Assembly (NCBI GenBank): GCA_902579985.1
Contig: CACHIV010000001.1
Location: 1-64,000, forward strand
Length of the DNA: 64,000 nucleotides
Reading direction: 5' to 3'
From: an uncultured Pelagibacteraceae bacterium
GTDB taxonomy: Bacteria; Pseudomonadota; Alphaproteobacteria; Pelagibacterales; Pelagibacteraceae
The notes beneath the pieces are model-generated. The model searched no databases. It saw nothing but the letters and a program-made list of their open reading frames with translations, and had not been told where the DNA came from. How positions within the stretch are numbered: position 1 is the first letter of the stretch; every line of letters starts with the position of its first letter. Shown here piece after piece: positions 1 through 8,665 of the stretch. The translations under genes and the position numbers were made by a program.

Positions 1-1
1 A

Positions 2-1240
2 ACAAGAGTAAGAAAATCTCCATACTGGCATTTATCAATGCAAGCTGGTTGTTGGAGAGCGACTGTTTATAATAGAATTTATCATCCAAGAGGTTACGTC
101 AAACCTGAAGATGGTGGAGCTATGGTAGAGTATGATGCAATAGTTAATCATGTTACAATGTGGAATGTTGCAGTAGAAAGACAAATTAGAGTAAAAGGTC
201 CAGATGCAGAAAAATTTACAGATTATGTAATAACTAGAGACGCAACTAAAATATCACCGATGAGAGCAAGATACGTAATTTTATGTAATGCTTACGGTGG
301 AGTTTTAAATGATCCTATTCTTTTAAGAATTTCAAAAGATGAATTTTGGTTTTCTTTATCAGACTCTGATATAGGAATGTATCTTCAAGGTGTAAATGCA
401 GATGGAAGATTTAATTGCACAATTGAGGAAATAGATGCTTGCCCAGTACAAATTCAAGGTCCAAAGTCTAAAGCTTTAATGAAAGATCTTTGTGGAGATC
501 AATTTGATTTAGATAATATGCCTTTCTACGGTTTAGCTGAAGCAACAATCGGAGGAAGAAGTTGTGTAGTTTCTCAATCAGGTTTTTCAGGTGAAGCTGG
601 GTATGAAATTTATTTAAGAAATGCAACTTTATACGCAGACGATATGTGGAATGCTGTTTTAAAAGCAGGGAAAAAACATAATTTAATGGTAATTGCTCCT
701 GCTCACCACAGAAGAATTCAAGCTGGAATTCTATCTTGGGGCCAAGATATGGATACAGAACATAATCCTTTTCAATGTAATCTTGGTTATCAAGTTTCTT
801 TATCTGGCAAAGGTGAATGGAATAAAAAAACTGATTATGTTGGTAAAGCTGTTTTAGAAAAAATGGGAGCAGAAATTAAATCTGGTAAAAAACCCTATAA
901 ACTTCAGTTAGTAGGTTTTGAGCTAGGGGGAAAACCTATAGAGGATTACGCACCTGATTTTTGGCTAATTTCAAATGCAGATGGTGGAGATCCTGTTGGC
1001 TTTATTACATCTCCTTGGTATCATCCAGAAAAGAAAAAAAATATTGCAATGGGATATGTTCCATTTGATGGTACTTTGAATGCAAATGGATTTCCAAAAG
1101 GCAAGGTTGGAACTCAATATAAAGTTCATTTACCAGAAAAATATTCTGATAATCCTGGGAAACCAGTGGATGCTGTAATTGTTGATATTCCATTTAAAGA
1201 ATCATTCAATGCTAATACCAGAGAAGTTTCAAAGGGTTGA
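2..1240 (+). CDS. DmdA/GcvT-family tetrahydrofolate-dependent methyl/aminomethyltransferase (5' partial)
   Basis: The reading frame is open to the left edge of the window, so the start lies upstream; the first in-frame ATG (38) falls inside the N-terminal region, because TRVRKSPYW precedes it and resembles the N-terminus of DMSP demethylase. About 412 codons are visible. The stretch WNVAVERQ followed by a KG pair closely resembles DmdA (WDVAVERQ), and the protein has the usual GcvT N-terminal fold plus C-terminal barrel. Known family members move a methyl or aminomethyl group to tetrahydrofolate (GcvT, DmdA, sarcosine or dimethylglycine dehydrogenase domains). The substrate here cannot be told: it could be a DmdA paralogue acting on another methylated compound. 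A Yip1-type gene follows after 18 bases, probably in the same transcript. Confidence 0.72.
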   Translation, partial: TRVRKSPYWHLSMQAGCWRATVYNRIYHPRGYVKPEDGGAMVEYDAIVNHVTMWNVAVERQIRVKGPDAEKFTDYVITRDATKISPMRARYVILCNAYGGVLNDPILLRISKDEFWFSLSDSDIGMYLQGVNADGRFNCTIEEIDACPVQIQGPKSKALMKDLCGDQFDLDNMPFYGLAEATIGGRSCVVSQSGFSGEAGYEIYLRNATLYADDMWNAVLKAGKKHNLMVIAPAHHRRIQAGILSWGQDMDTEHNPFQCNLGYQVSLSGKGEWNKKTDYVGKAVLEKMGAEIKSGKKPYKLQLVGFELGGKPIEDYAPDFWLISNADGGDPVGFITSPWYHPEKKKNIAMGYVPFDGTLNANGFPKGKVGTQYKVHLPEKYSDNPGKPVDAVIVDIPFKESFNANTREVSKG

Positions 1241-1258
1241 TTTTTAAAAGTTCAAAGA

Positions 1259-1804
1259 ATGTTTGGTGAATTTTTAAATATAATTGTAAGGTCTATTAAA
1301 TTAGATAAATCCCTTTACAAAGATAATAAAAACTTTGGTGAAGCTGCAATTTACTTTGCAGGATTAATAATGATACTTGATGGAATAGCTGGCGCTATAG
1401 CAGCAAATACAATAATAAAAACTGCTATTGCAATGTCAGGCTTAACATCAATACTTACATGGTTTGTTTGGTCAATATTTATATTTGTTATTGGGGTAAA
1501 ATTATTTCCGGATAAAGAAACAAATGTTCCTTTTAAAAAAATTTTAATAGGAGTAGGTTTTGCTCATGCTCCCGGTATTCTTAGATTTTTTGCTGTCACT
1601 CCAGACTTGATGATACCAATAATATTTCTTACTCAATTTTGGATATTTGCAGGTTTAATTATTTCAACTAAGCAAATCTTAAATTTAAAATCTAATTTTA
1701 AATCATTTGGTATTGTATTTTTGTCGTTTTTAATAATTGCATTTATGTCAATATCATTTGTAATGAGTCAAATGAATACTTTGCCAATTAGCAATATAAG
1801 TTAA
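1259..1804 (+). CDS. Yip1-domain-type integral membrane protein
   Basis: A 181-residue, very hydrophobic protein with about five membrane segments (roughly residues 27-50, 58-82, 92-112, 116-138 and 147-170). The middle motif GFAHAPGILRFF is typical of bacterial Yip1-domain proteins, small membrane proteins whose bacterial role is not established. It starts 18 bases after the stop of the DmdA/GcvT-like gene, so cotranscription is likely. No catalytic residues can be named. The 141 bases that follow (1805-1945) are almost pure A/T with no clear terminator hairpin and no gene. Confidence 0.6.
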   Translation: MFGEFLNIIVRSIKLDKSLYKDNKNFGEAAIYFAGLIMILDGIAGAIAANTIIKTAIAMSGLTSILTWFVWSIFIFVIGVKLFPDKETNVPFKKILIGVGFAHAPGILRFFAVTPDLMIPIIFLTQFWIFAGLIISTKQILNLKSNFKSFGIVFLSFLIIAFMSISFVMSQMNTLPISNIS

Positions 1805-1945
1805 ATTGAAAATAAAGTTTTAGAAATTTTACAAGAATTGCAAATTTTGAAACCATTTAAGATTAAATTATGAAGTACACTTTCATCCTCTTTTTTACAT
1901 TCTTCACATATATTATCTATTTTTTTTTTAAAATTTTTATATTTT

Positions 1946-2641
1946 TTATTTTTTTTCAATTTTTACAAACCTATTAAAAAGTATTTCTGATTTTAAATCA
2001 TTACTTATTATGAATTCATCAATTGCTTTTTTAATACCTGGAGCATAGGACAAATCATAATCATCACAAAGTATAGTACCCCCATTTTTTAGAACAGGAA
2101 AAGAGTAAAATAGGTCATTTTTAACAGTTTCATAAGCATGTCCACCATCTAAAAAAACGTAATCAATTTTTGACATATCTATTTTTTTTAAAATATCATT
2201 TGAATTACCCTTTATTAAATGCACATTATCTTTAAATTTTTTTAATAAATCTTCTACTGCTTCTATGGAATATGGGTCTCTTCTAATAATATATTTAAAA
2301 TAAATATTTTTTAATGGGTTTTTAAAATTTGTACTTGGAATTATTTCCTTTGAATTTTCATGATTTTTTTCAAATAAATCTAAACCTATATATTTAAAAT
2401 CTGTATTATGAATATTATACAACAGTTCGCAAACATTTCTGGCTGTCACACCATGAAAAACACCAATTTCTAGAAAATTTTTTGGTTTTTTTGAAGCAAT
2501 TTCATTAAGAAAATACTCTCCAATATTATCTTGTTTAAGACTTGTTTTTCTAAAATATTTTTTATACTTCAATTTAACTAAAAGCTTCTGTCCAAGAGCC
2601 TTGGGTAGATGCTTTAGAGTATTCTGTAGCACGTCCTTCAA
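1946..2641 (-). CDS. class I SAM-dependent methyltransferase (Methyltransf_24-like)
   Basis: A 231-residue protein with a SAM-binding motif I (FLEIGVFHGVTA, residues 57-68), an acidic residue after strand 2 (GLDLF, about 86-90) and FLDGGHAY at 163-170, the usual pattern of the Methyltransf_24 type found in surface-sugar and cephalosporin-hydroxylase-like loci. The only ATG in a reasonable position is at 2641, which makes the 5' end overlap the 3' end of nrdB by 68 bases in another frame; no alternative Met occurs before motif I. A non-ATG start a little downstream would reduce the overlap. The acceptor substrate is unknown. It is probably read through from nrdAB. Confidence 0.65.
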   Translation of the reverse strand: MKDVLQNTLKHLPKALGQKLLVKLKYKKYFRKTSLKQDNIGEYFLNEIASKKPKNFLEIGVFHGVTARNVCELLYNIHNTDFKYIGLDLFEKNHENSKEIIPSTNFKNPLKNIYFKYIIRRDPYSIEAVEDLLKKFKDNVHLIKGNSNDILKKIDMSKIDYVFLDGGHAYETVKNDLFYSFPVLKNGGTILCDDYDLSYAPGIKKAIDEFIISNDLKSEILFNRFVKIEKK

Positions 2642-3590
2642 AAAAATTCATATGCTCGACAGCGTTTAACATAGTATCCAACCAGGTTAGAGGATTTTTA
2701 TCTATTTTATAAATGGCTTCTAAACCAAGTTGATCAAGTCTTCTATTAGCTATAAATCTTATATAATCTTTAACTTCTTTTGCAGTTAAACCTTCCATTG
2801 GACCCATCTCAAAAGCTAAATCAATAAAAGAGTCTTCGTGCTCTACTATTGTTCTACAAGCTTCATAAAGTTCTTTTTTAAGTTTTGGGGTCCATATTTC
2901 AGGATTCTCCTTTATGAATTCTTTAAAAATTCTTATCATAGAATTACAGTGAAGTGTTTCGTCTCTAACAGACCAAGTAACAATTTGCCCCATACCTTTC
3001 ATTTTATTATGTCTTGGAAAATTTAAAAGTATTGCAAAACTGGCAAATAATTGTAGTCCTTCAGTAAATGCACTGAATACAGCAACTGTTTTAGCAATAT
3101 CTTCTTTTGAATTTACATTAAAGTCTTGCATATAATCATATTTATCTTTCATTTCTTTATATTTCATAAAAGCTGAATACTCAGACTCTGGCATTCCAAT
3201 AGTATCAAGTAAATGTGAGTAGGCTGCAATGTGAACAGTCTCCATTGATGCAAAAGCAGTCATCATCATTAGTACTTCAGTAGGTTTAAATACAGTTGTA
3301 TAGTGTCTTAAATAACAATTGTTAACTTCAACATCAGCTTGAGTGAAGAACCTAAATATTTGTGTTAACAAATTTTTTTCTGATTGAGTTAGATTTTTTT
3401 GCCAATCTCTAACATCATCACCTAATGGTACTTCTTCTGGCAGCCAATGAATTCTTTGTTGAGTTAACCACGCATCATAACACCATGGATACCTAAATGG
3501 TTTATAAACAGGATTTTCAACTAATAATCCCATTTTTTTTGGTTGAATAATCTGTTTATTTTCTGTTTTAATTTTTTTTACTACTGACAT
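2574..3590 (-). CDS. nrdB: ribonucleoside-diphosphate reductase, beta subunit (class I radical subunit)
   Basis: Builds and holds the diiron-tyrosyl radical that NrdA needs to reduce ribonucleotides. All ligands are visible (numbering from ATG 3590): Asp86 (QADVEV), Glu117 and His120 (ETVH), radical Tyr124 (AAYSH), Glu177 (FTEG), Glu211 and His214 (DETLH). The length of 338 residues is close to family norm. I chose ATG 3590 over a GTG at 3599 because GAGGAG at 3599-3604 sits eight bases before this ATG but touches the GTG. It overlaps the nrdA stop by 10 bases, which indicates coupled translation. No N-terminal ATP-cone is present. The radical Tyr is retained, so this is not a tyrosine-less subtype. 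Confidence 0.95.
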   Translation of the reverse strand: MSVVKKIKTENKQIIQPKKMGLLVENPVYKPFRYPWCYDAWLTQQRIHWLPEEVPLGDDVRDWQKNLTQSEKNLLTQIFRFFTQADVEVNNCYLRHYTTVFKPTEVLMMMTAFASMETVHIAAYSHLLDTIGMPESEYSAFMKYKEMKDKYDYMQDFNVNSKEDIAKTVAVFSAFTEGLQLFASFAILLNFPRHNKMKGMGQIVTWSVRDETLHCNSMIRIFKEFIKENPEIWTPKLKKELYEACRTIVEHEDSFIDLAFEMGPMEGLTAKEVKDYIRFIANRRLDQLGLEAIYKIDKNPLTWLDTMLNAVEHMNFFEGRATEYSKASTQGSWTEAFS

Positions 3591-5521
3591 GAAAGACACT
3601 CCTCGTATTCTGTTTGTTCACTAGATTTTTTATTTTTAGATTTATATACATTTGCCAATACATCTGTCGACTTAGAATCATTAACATTTTCAGCTCTTTG
3701 AATTGATTTAGATCTACAGTAATAAAGGCTTTTTAGACCTTTTTTCCAAGCATCAAAATGTATTCTATGAAGTTCTTTTTTATGAACATCTGCAGGCAAA
3801 AATAAATTAACTGATTGAGCTTGAGAAATATGAGGGGTTCTATCTCCACTTAACTCTATTATCCATTTTTGATCTATTTCAAAAGCAGTCTTAAATGTAT
3901 CTTTTTCTAAATCTGTTAAAAAGTCCAAATGGGATACTGAACCTTGATTAGTTGTAATACTAGACCAAGTTTCTTCAGTGTTTTTTCCGTGTTTCTCAAG
4001 AATTTCTTCTAAATATCTATTTTTAACATTAAAAGAACCTGAAAGAGTCTTATGCGTGTAACTATTAGCTGCAACTGGCTCTACCCCTGGTGATGCACCA
4101 CCACAAATAATTGAAATTGAAGCTGTTGGAGCAATAGCAGTTTTGTTTGAAAATCTTTCATTGAAACCGTATTCTACAGCATCTGGACAAGCACCTCTTT
4201 CTTCAGCTAGATCTTTGGATGCTTGATCTACTTGTTGTTGAATATGTTTAAATATTTTCATATTCCAAACTTTACTCATTACTGACTCAATCGGTATTTT
4301 GTTTTTTTGTAAATATGAATGAAAGCCCATAACTCCCAAGCCAACACTTCTCTCTCTTTCAGCTGAATATTTTGCATCAGCAAATTGATCGGGAGCTTTT
4401 TCAATAAAATCGGTTAAAACGTTATCTAGAAATCTCATAACATCACTAATCATAAATTTATCGTCTTTCCATTCATCGTATTTTTCTAAATTCAAAGATG
4501 AGAGACAACAAACTGCTGTTCTATCTTTTCCATCTTTATCTATTCCGGTTGGTAAAGTTATTTCGCTACAAAGATTGGAAGTCTTAACTGTTAAATTTGC
4601 AAGTTTATGATGTTGTGGAATTTGTCTATTAACTGTGTCGATGTAAATAATATATGGTTCTCCTGTTTCAATTCTTGCTGTTAATAATCTAATCCATAAA
4701 TTTCTTGCAGAAATAGTTTGTTGAATTGTTCCATCTGCTGGACTTTTTAAAGCCCACTGGTCATCTGTTTCTACAGCTCTCATGAATGCATCTGAGACTA
4801 AAACACCATGGTGAAGATTTAATGACTTTCTATTTGGATCGCCTCCAGTTGGTCTTCTCATTTCAATAAATTCTTCAATCTCTGGATGATCTATTGGAAG
4901 ATAACACGCGGCCGATCCTCTTCTTAATGAGCCTTGGCTAATAGCCATCGTTAATGAGTCCATTACTTTAATGAATGGAATTATTCCAGATGTTTTTCCG
5001 ACTTTACCAATTTTTTCGCCAATGGATCTAAGGTTACCCCAATAACTACCAATACCTCCGCCCTTTGCAGCAAGCCAAACATTTTCACTCCAAAGATCCA
5101 GAATTCCTCCAAGGCTATCTGAAGCTTCATTTAAGAAACACGAAATTGGTAAACCTCTCTTTGTTCCTCCATTAGATAAAACTGGAGTAGCAGGCATAAA
5201 CCATAGATTGCTAATATAGTTATAAATTCTTTGTGCATGTAAATTATCATCAGCATATGAACTTGCAACACGAGCAAATAAATCTTGAAAAGACTCGTTT
5301 TGACCTAAGTACCTATCTTTTAAAGTTGCCTTACCAAAATCAGTTAAATTTGAATCTCTAGATCTATCGATCTTAATGATAATTCCTTTTTCATTCTGAA
5401 ACAGTTCTGTTTCATTATTTAATGAGAATAAATCAGGCCTTTTTTCTTTTGTTATTTCAATCTTATTTGGGTTATATTCGGAGACAGCTTTCTTTAATGC
5501 CTGAGATAGAATTTTGTTCAT
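3581..5521 (-). CDS. nrdA: ribonucleoside-diphosphate reductase, alpha subunit lacking the ATP-cone
   Basis: The catalytic subunit that reduces ribonucleoside diphosphates. Visible active-site features: Cys128 (PISCFL), the NLCSE loop with Asn316, Cys318 and Glu320, Cys338 (AVCCLSS), the radical-transfer tyrosine pair in LYYCRSK near residue 605-610, and the redox-active C-terminal pair Cys642/Cys645 (CLSC). At 646 residues it is more than 100 shorter than E. coli NrdA, and the N-terminus has no ATP-cone, the domain that normally gives dATP feedback inhibition. It starts the nrdAB operon. Candidate NrdR and LexA sites lie in the 156-base gap upstream. Confidence 0.94.
   Translation of the reverse strand: MNKILSQALKKAVSEYNPNKIEITKEKRPDLFSLNNETELFQNEKGIIIKIDRSRDSNLTDFGKATLKDRYLGQNESFQDLFARVASSYADDNLHAQRIYNYISNLWFMPATPVLSNGGTKRGLPISCFLNEASDSLGGILDLWSENVWLAAKGGGIGSYWGNLRSIGEKIGKVGKTSGIIPFIKVMDSLTMAISQGSLRRGSAACYLPIDHPEIEEFIEMRRPTGGDPNRKSLNLHHGVLVSDAFMRAVETDDQWALKSPADGTIQQTISARNLWIRLLTARIETGEPYIIYIDTVNRQIPQHHKLANLTVKTSNLCSEITLPTGIDKDGKDRTAVCCLSSLNLEKYDEWKDDKFMISDVMRFLDNVLTDFIEKAPDQFADAKYSAERERSVGLGVMGFHSYLQKNKIPIESVMSKVWNMKIFKHIQQQVDQASKDLAEERGACPDAVEYGFNERFSNKTAIAPTASISIICGGASPGVEPVAANSYTHKTLSGSFNVKNRYLEEILEKHGKNTEETWSSITTNQGSVSHLDFLTDLEKDTFKTAFEIDQKWIIELSGDRTPHISQAQSVNLFLPADVHKKELHRIHFDAWKKGLKSLYYCRSKSIQRAENVNDSKSTDVLANVYKSKNKKSSEQTEYEECLSCQ
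3599..3604 (-). promoter_or_regulatory. nrdB ribosome binding site inside nrdA
   Basis: GAGGAG on the minus strand, within the last codons of nrdA (encoding Glu-Glu of the tail EECLSCQ). The spacing to ATG 3590 is eight bases. It decides the start of nrdB, since it directly abuts the competing upstream GTG. Confidence 0.7.
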
Positions 5522-5553
5522 ATTTTTTGTATTTTAAATTTACTTTACATAAA

Positions 5554-5599
5554 ACAACTAGATGTTGTATGTAATTATTGTTGATACACTATATAAATC
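5554..5599 (-). promoter_or_regulatory. candidate pair of NrdR boxes upstream of nrdAB
   Basis: Box A at 5554-5569 contains the inverted repeat ACAAC-N5-GTTGT. Box B at 5584-5599 reads, on the minus strand, ATATAGTGT in its right half, which matches the right half of the NrdR consensus (ACACWATATATWGTGT); its left half is degenerate. The centres are about 31-32 bases apart, the spacing usual for paired NrdR boxes. Established: NrdR represses nrd genes in many bacteria. The individual matches are imperfect, so this is a moderate call, and no nrdR gene is in the window. Confidence 0.42.
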
Positions 5600-5610
5600 G
5601 TAAATCAACA

Positions 5611-5625
5611 GAACATTTATAGAAC
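5611..5625 (-). promoter_or_regulatory. candidate alphaproteobacterial LexA (SOS) box GTTC-N7-GTTC
   Basis: On the minus strand 5625-5611 reads GTTC, seven bases (TATAAAT), GTTC, an exact match to the alphaproteobacterial LexA consensus. It sits about 90 bases upstream of the nrdA start codon, where a promoter would be expected. Damage-inducible nrdAB is known in other Alphaproteobacteria. The motif has only eight fixed bases, so roughly one chance match in 64 kb would not be surprising; its position is what gives it weight. Confidence 0.5.
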
Positions 5626-5677
5626 ATTTAAAAAAAAAATCAATAAAAAATTAAAAAAAATGTAAGAAACATAAGCA

Positions 5678-7132
5678 ATGGATAAAGATATAAAAATAGA
5701 TCCCTATGGTTTTAGAGAATATGACGCAAGGTGGATATATAAAAAGGATATAAATCAGGCAGGTATAGAAAATCTTGGAAAAGGTCTAGGAACTCAAATT
5801 ATACAACACACGAAAAAAAAAAATCCTAGAGTAATAGTTGGTCACGACTATAGATCCTACAGTGAGGAAATAAAAAAAAATTTAAAAAAGGGGTTAATAT
5901 CAACGGGATGTAATATTGAGGATATTGGTTTATCTTTGTCTCCAACTGTTTATTTTGCGCAATTTAATTTAGATGCAGATGCTATTGCAATGATTACTGC
6001 AAGTCATAATGAAAATGGTTGGACTGGAGTTAAAATGGGGATTAAAAAAGGTTTAACTCATGCACCGGAAGAAATGAAAGAGTTAAAAGATATTACTTTA
6101 AATAAAAAATTTATAAAAGGCATAGGAAATGAAAAAAAAATAGATAATTTCCAACAAATTTACAAGAATGATTTAATTAAAAAAAATAAGATTAATAAAA
6201 AAATTAAAGTAGTGGTTGCATGTGGAAACGGTACTGCTGGAATATTTGCACCGGATATTTTAAGAGGTATTGGTTGCGATGTAATAGAATTAGATTGTAA
6301 ATTGGATTGGACATTTCCCAAATATAATCCAAATCCTGAAGATTTAAAAATGCTCAATGAAATAAGTAAAATTGTAAAAGATAATAATGCAGATATAGGT
6401 TTTGGTTTTGATGGAGATGGAGATAGAGTTGGTGTCATAGATAACAATGGAGTAGAAATTTTTTCAGATAAAATTGGATTATTAATAGCAAGAAATCTTT
6501 CTACGACACATAAAAATTCAAAATTTATTGTTGATGTAAAATCAACAGGTTTATATTTAAAAGATGACACATTATTAAAAAATAATTGTCAAACAATATA
6601 TTGGAAAACAGGACATTCTCATATTAAAAGAAAAGTTAATACTGAAAAGGCTCTAGCTGGTTTTGAAAAAAGTGGGCACTTCTTTTTTAATGAACCTTTG
6701 GGTTTTGGTTATGATGATGGCATTAATTCAGCTATCCAAGTTTGTCATTTACTTGCTAATAAAAAAAAAACAATTAGTGAAATTATTAATGAGATACCTA
6801 ATACCTTTCAAAGTCCTACTATGGCTCCATTTTGTAAAGATGAAGAAAAATATCAAGTAGTCGAAAGTTTAGTTAAAAAAATAACAGAAATTAAAAATAA
6901 AAAAATAAAAATTGATAAACAAGAAATCGAAGATATTTTAACTATAAATGGAATTAGATTTTCTTTTAACGATGGCTCTTGGGGGCTAATTAGAGCTTCA
7001 TCAAATAAACCTTCATTAGTTATTGTTACTGAAAGTCCTACTTCAGACGATAGAAAAAAAAAAATATTTGATTTTATTGACAGTTTACTTACAGAAACTG
7101 GTAAAATTGGAAAATATGATCAAAAAATATAA
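5678..7132 (+). CDS. phosphomannomutase/phosphoglucomutase (alpha-D-phosphohexomutase family)
   Basis: Interconverts hexose 1- and 6-phosphates for nucleotide-sugar synthesis. The four family signatures are in order: the phosphoserine loop TASHN (107-111, Ser109), metal loop DGDGDR (245-250), sugar-specificity loop FEKSGH (329-334) and a phosphate-binding TESPTSDDR near residue 450. The sugar loop departs from the usual GEMSGH by having Phe-Glu-Lys. The length of 484 is normal. It is transcribed away from nrdA and is followed after nine bases by a glycosyltransferase/methyltransferase fusion, consistent with surface polysaccharide work. It could prefer mannose or glucose phosphate; the sequence does not settle this. 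Confidence 0.88.
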   Translation: MDKDIKIDPYGFREYDARWIYKKDINQAGIENLGKGLGTQIIQHTKKKNPRVIVGHDYRSYSEEIKKNLKKGLISTGCNIEDIGLSLSPTVYFAQFNLDADAIAMITASHNENGWTGVKMGIKKGLTHAPEEMKELKDITLNKKFIKGIGNEKKIDNFQQIYKNDLIKKNKINKKIKVVVACGNGTAGIFAPDILRGIGCDVIELDCKLDWTFPKYNPNPEDLKMLNEISKIVKDNNADIGFGFDGDGDRVGVIDNNGVEIFSDKIGLLIARNLSTTHKNSKFIVDVKSTGLYLKDDTLLKNNCQTIYWKTGHSHIKRKVNTEKALAGFEKSGHFFFNEPLGFGYDDGINSAIQVCHLLANKKKTISEIINEIPNTFQSPTMAPFCKDEEKYQVVESLVKKITEIKNKKIKIDKQEIEDILTINGIRFSFNDGSWGLIRASSNKPSLVIVTESPTSDDRKKKIFDFIDSLLTETGKIGKYDQKI

Positions 7133-7141
7133 AATTTAAAT

Positions 7142-8620
7142 ATGATAGATATTCCTATTATAATTATCTCATTTAATAACTATAGGTATGTTGAGAATAC
7201 AATTAATCAATTAAAAAATATAGATCCTAATATTTTGAATAATATAATTATAATGGATAATGACTCCTCTGAAATCAAAACTATTAATTTTTTAAAAACA
7301 ACCAAACATAAAGTGGTTAAAAATGTAGAAAATAAAGGTCCTTGGATAGAGCGTTATACGGACTTTTACAATTCATTACCTAATCAATTTATAATAACAG
7401 ATCCAGATTTAGAATTTAACAGCAAATTACCTAAAAACTTCATTGAAATACTACTAAAACTATCTAATAAATTTAAGTGTCACAAGATTGGCTTTGCCCT
7501 TGATATTAGTGATTTTAACCAAATGTATAATACAATATATTACAATAATCTAACTATCTATGATTGGGAAAAGCAATTTTGGACTAATAAAATTAATGAT
7601 GAAAATTATGAATTATATAATGCGGAAATAGACACTACATTTTGTCTAATTAATAAACAAGCCTCTAATACTTCATCTAAAAGAATAAGAATTGCAGGAA
7701 ATTTCACTTCAAAACATCTTCCTTGGTACAAAAAAAATTCGTTTTATAATGTTTATGAAAAATATATTTATGGAACAAATAGTTACTCTACTATTAGTAA
7801 ATTATTTCTAACTCATATCTATAACAATTATAGTATTACAAATAAAAATAATGAAAAATTTCTAATTGATAGCTCGATTTCTGAAAATTTAAATTTTTGG
7901 AAAAGTATTTACCCAACTTGGGAAAATGATACCTTTGCTATATTTGATAAATACTTAAGTAAAGATAAAATTTTTATTGATATTGGAGCTTGGATCGGAA
8001 CAACAAGTATGTATGGGAGTAGAAAATCTAAACATGTTTATTCTGTAGAAGCTGACAATCTATCAATTAAAGATTTATCTTTAAATTTATCTAATAATTG
8101 TATTGATAATAATTATACGGTTATTAATAGAGCTATCTATAATAAAGACAATGTAAATTTAAACTTCGGAAAAAATATGTTCATGTCCGGATCTAAAATG
8201 AATGATTCCACTTCACAAATTCATAAAGGTGAGTTTTCAGTTCCTTCAATAAAAGTTAAAACCATTACAATCGACAGTATTATTAATAAATATAATATAA
8301 ATCCAAGTGATATTTCATTGATAAAGGTTGATATTGAAGGTGGTGAAGAAGATTTACTCAATGATCTATACAATCTAAACAATAAACATAAAATACCAAT
8401 ATATATTAGTATGCATTATAAATGGTGGAAAAATAATGATTTAAATCGATTTCCATTTTTGAACCAAGAGCATAAAAATAATATAAAAAATAATCCATTT
8501 ATTAATTTATTATTTACTCCCAATAAAATAGAAATTAATGCCAATCTAAACAAAATATATAATTCTAAAAAAAGCATTTTATCGAAATTGATTCAGTGGA
8601 TAAAATCTATTTTCAATTAA
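7142..8620 (+). CDS. fusion of glycosyltransferase-2-like domain with FkbM-type methyltransferase
   Basis: A 492-residue two-part protein. Residues 1-110 look like a GT2 fold: IIIISFNNY start, IIMDNDSS at 36-43, and a DPDLEF acidic motif at 87-92 where GT2 enzymes carry the metal-binding DxD. Residues 270-450 form an FkbM-type SAM methyltransferase with FIDIGAWIGTT (278-288), the acidic SVEAD at about 301-305, and IKVDIEGGE (394-402). Known FkbM proteins O-methylate sugars or small molecules. Inference: one polypeptide adds or recognises a sugar and methylates it. It is very Asn- and Lys-rich, like the other surface-polysaccharide genes here. The acceptor is unknown. Confidence 0.72.
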   Translation: MIDIPIIIISFNNYRYVENTINQLKNIDPNILNNIIIMDNDSSEIKTINFLKTTKHKVVKNVENKGPWIERYTDFYNSLPNQFIITDPDLEFNSKLPKNFIEILLKLSNKFKCHKIGFALDISDFNQMYNTIYYNNLTIYDWEKQFWTNKINDENYELYNAEIDTTFCLINKQASNTSSKRIRIAGNFTSKHLPWYKKNSFYNVYEKYIYGTNSYSTISKLFLTHIYNNYSITNKNNEKFLIDSSISENLNFWKSIYPTWENDTFAIFDKYLSKDKIFIDIGAWIGTTSMYGSRKSKHVYSVEADNLSIKDLSLNLSNNCIDNNYTVINRAIYNKDNVNLNFGKNMFMSGSKMNDSTSQIHKGEFSVPSIKVKTITIDSIINKYNINPSDISLIKVDIEGGEEDLLNDLYNLNNKHKIPIYISMHYKWWKNNDLNRFPFLNQEHKNNIKNNPFINLLFTPNKIEINANLNKIYNSKKSILSKLIQWIKSIFN

Positions 8621-8665
8621 TAAGTGTATAAAAAATTTGATCGAATCATTTATAATTATACTTAA

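Noticed and set aside
1805-1945. Intrinsic terminator or small RNA after the Yip1-type gene
   Set aside because: Long T and A runs are present, but no GC stem precedes them.
6160-6570. 136-codon open frame on the minus strand inside the phosphohexomutase gene
   Set aside because: It lies wholly opposite conserved catalytic motifs of a clear plus-strand enzyme; the translation is a hydrophobic shadow without family features.
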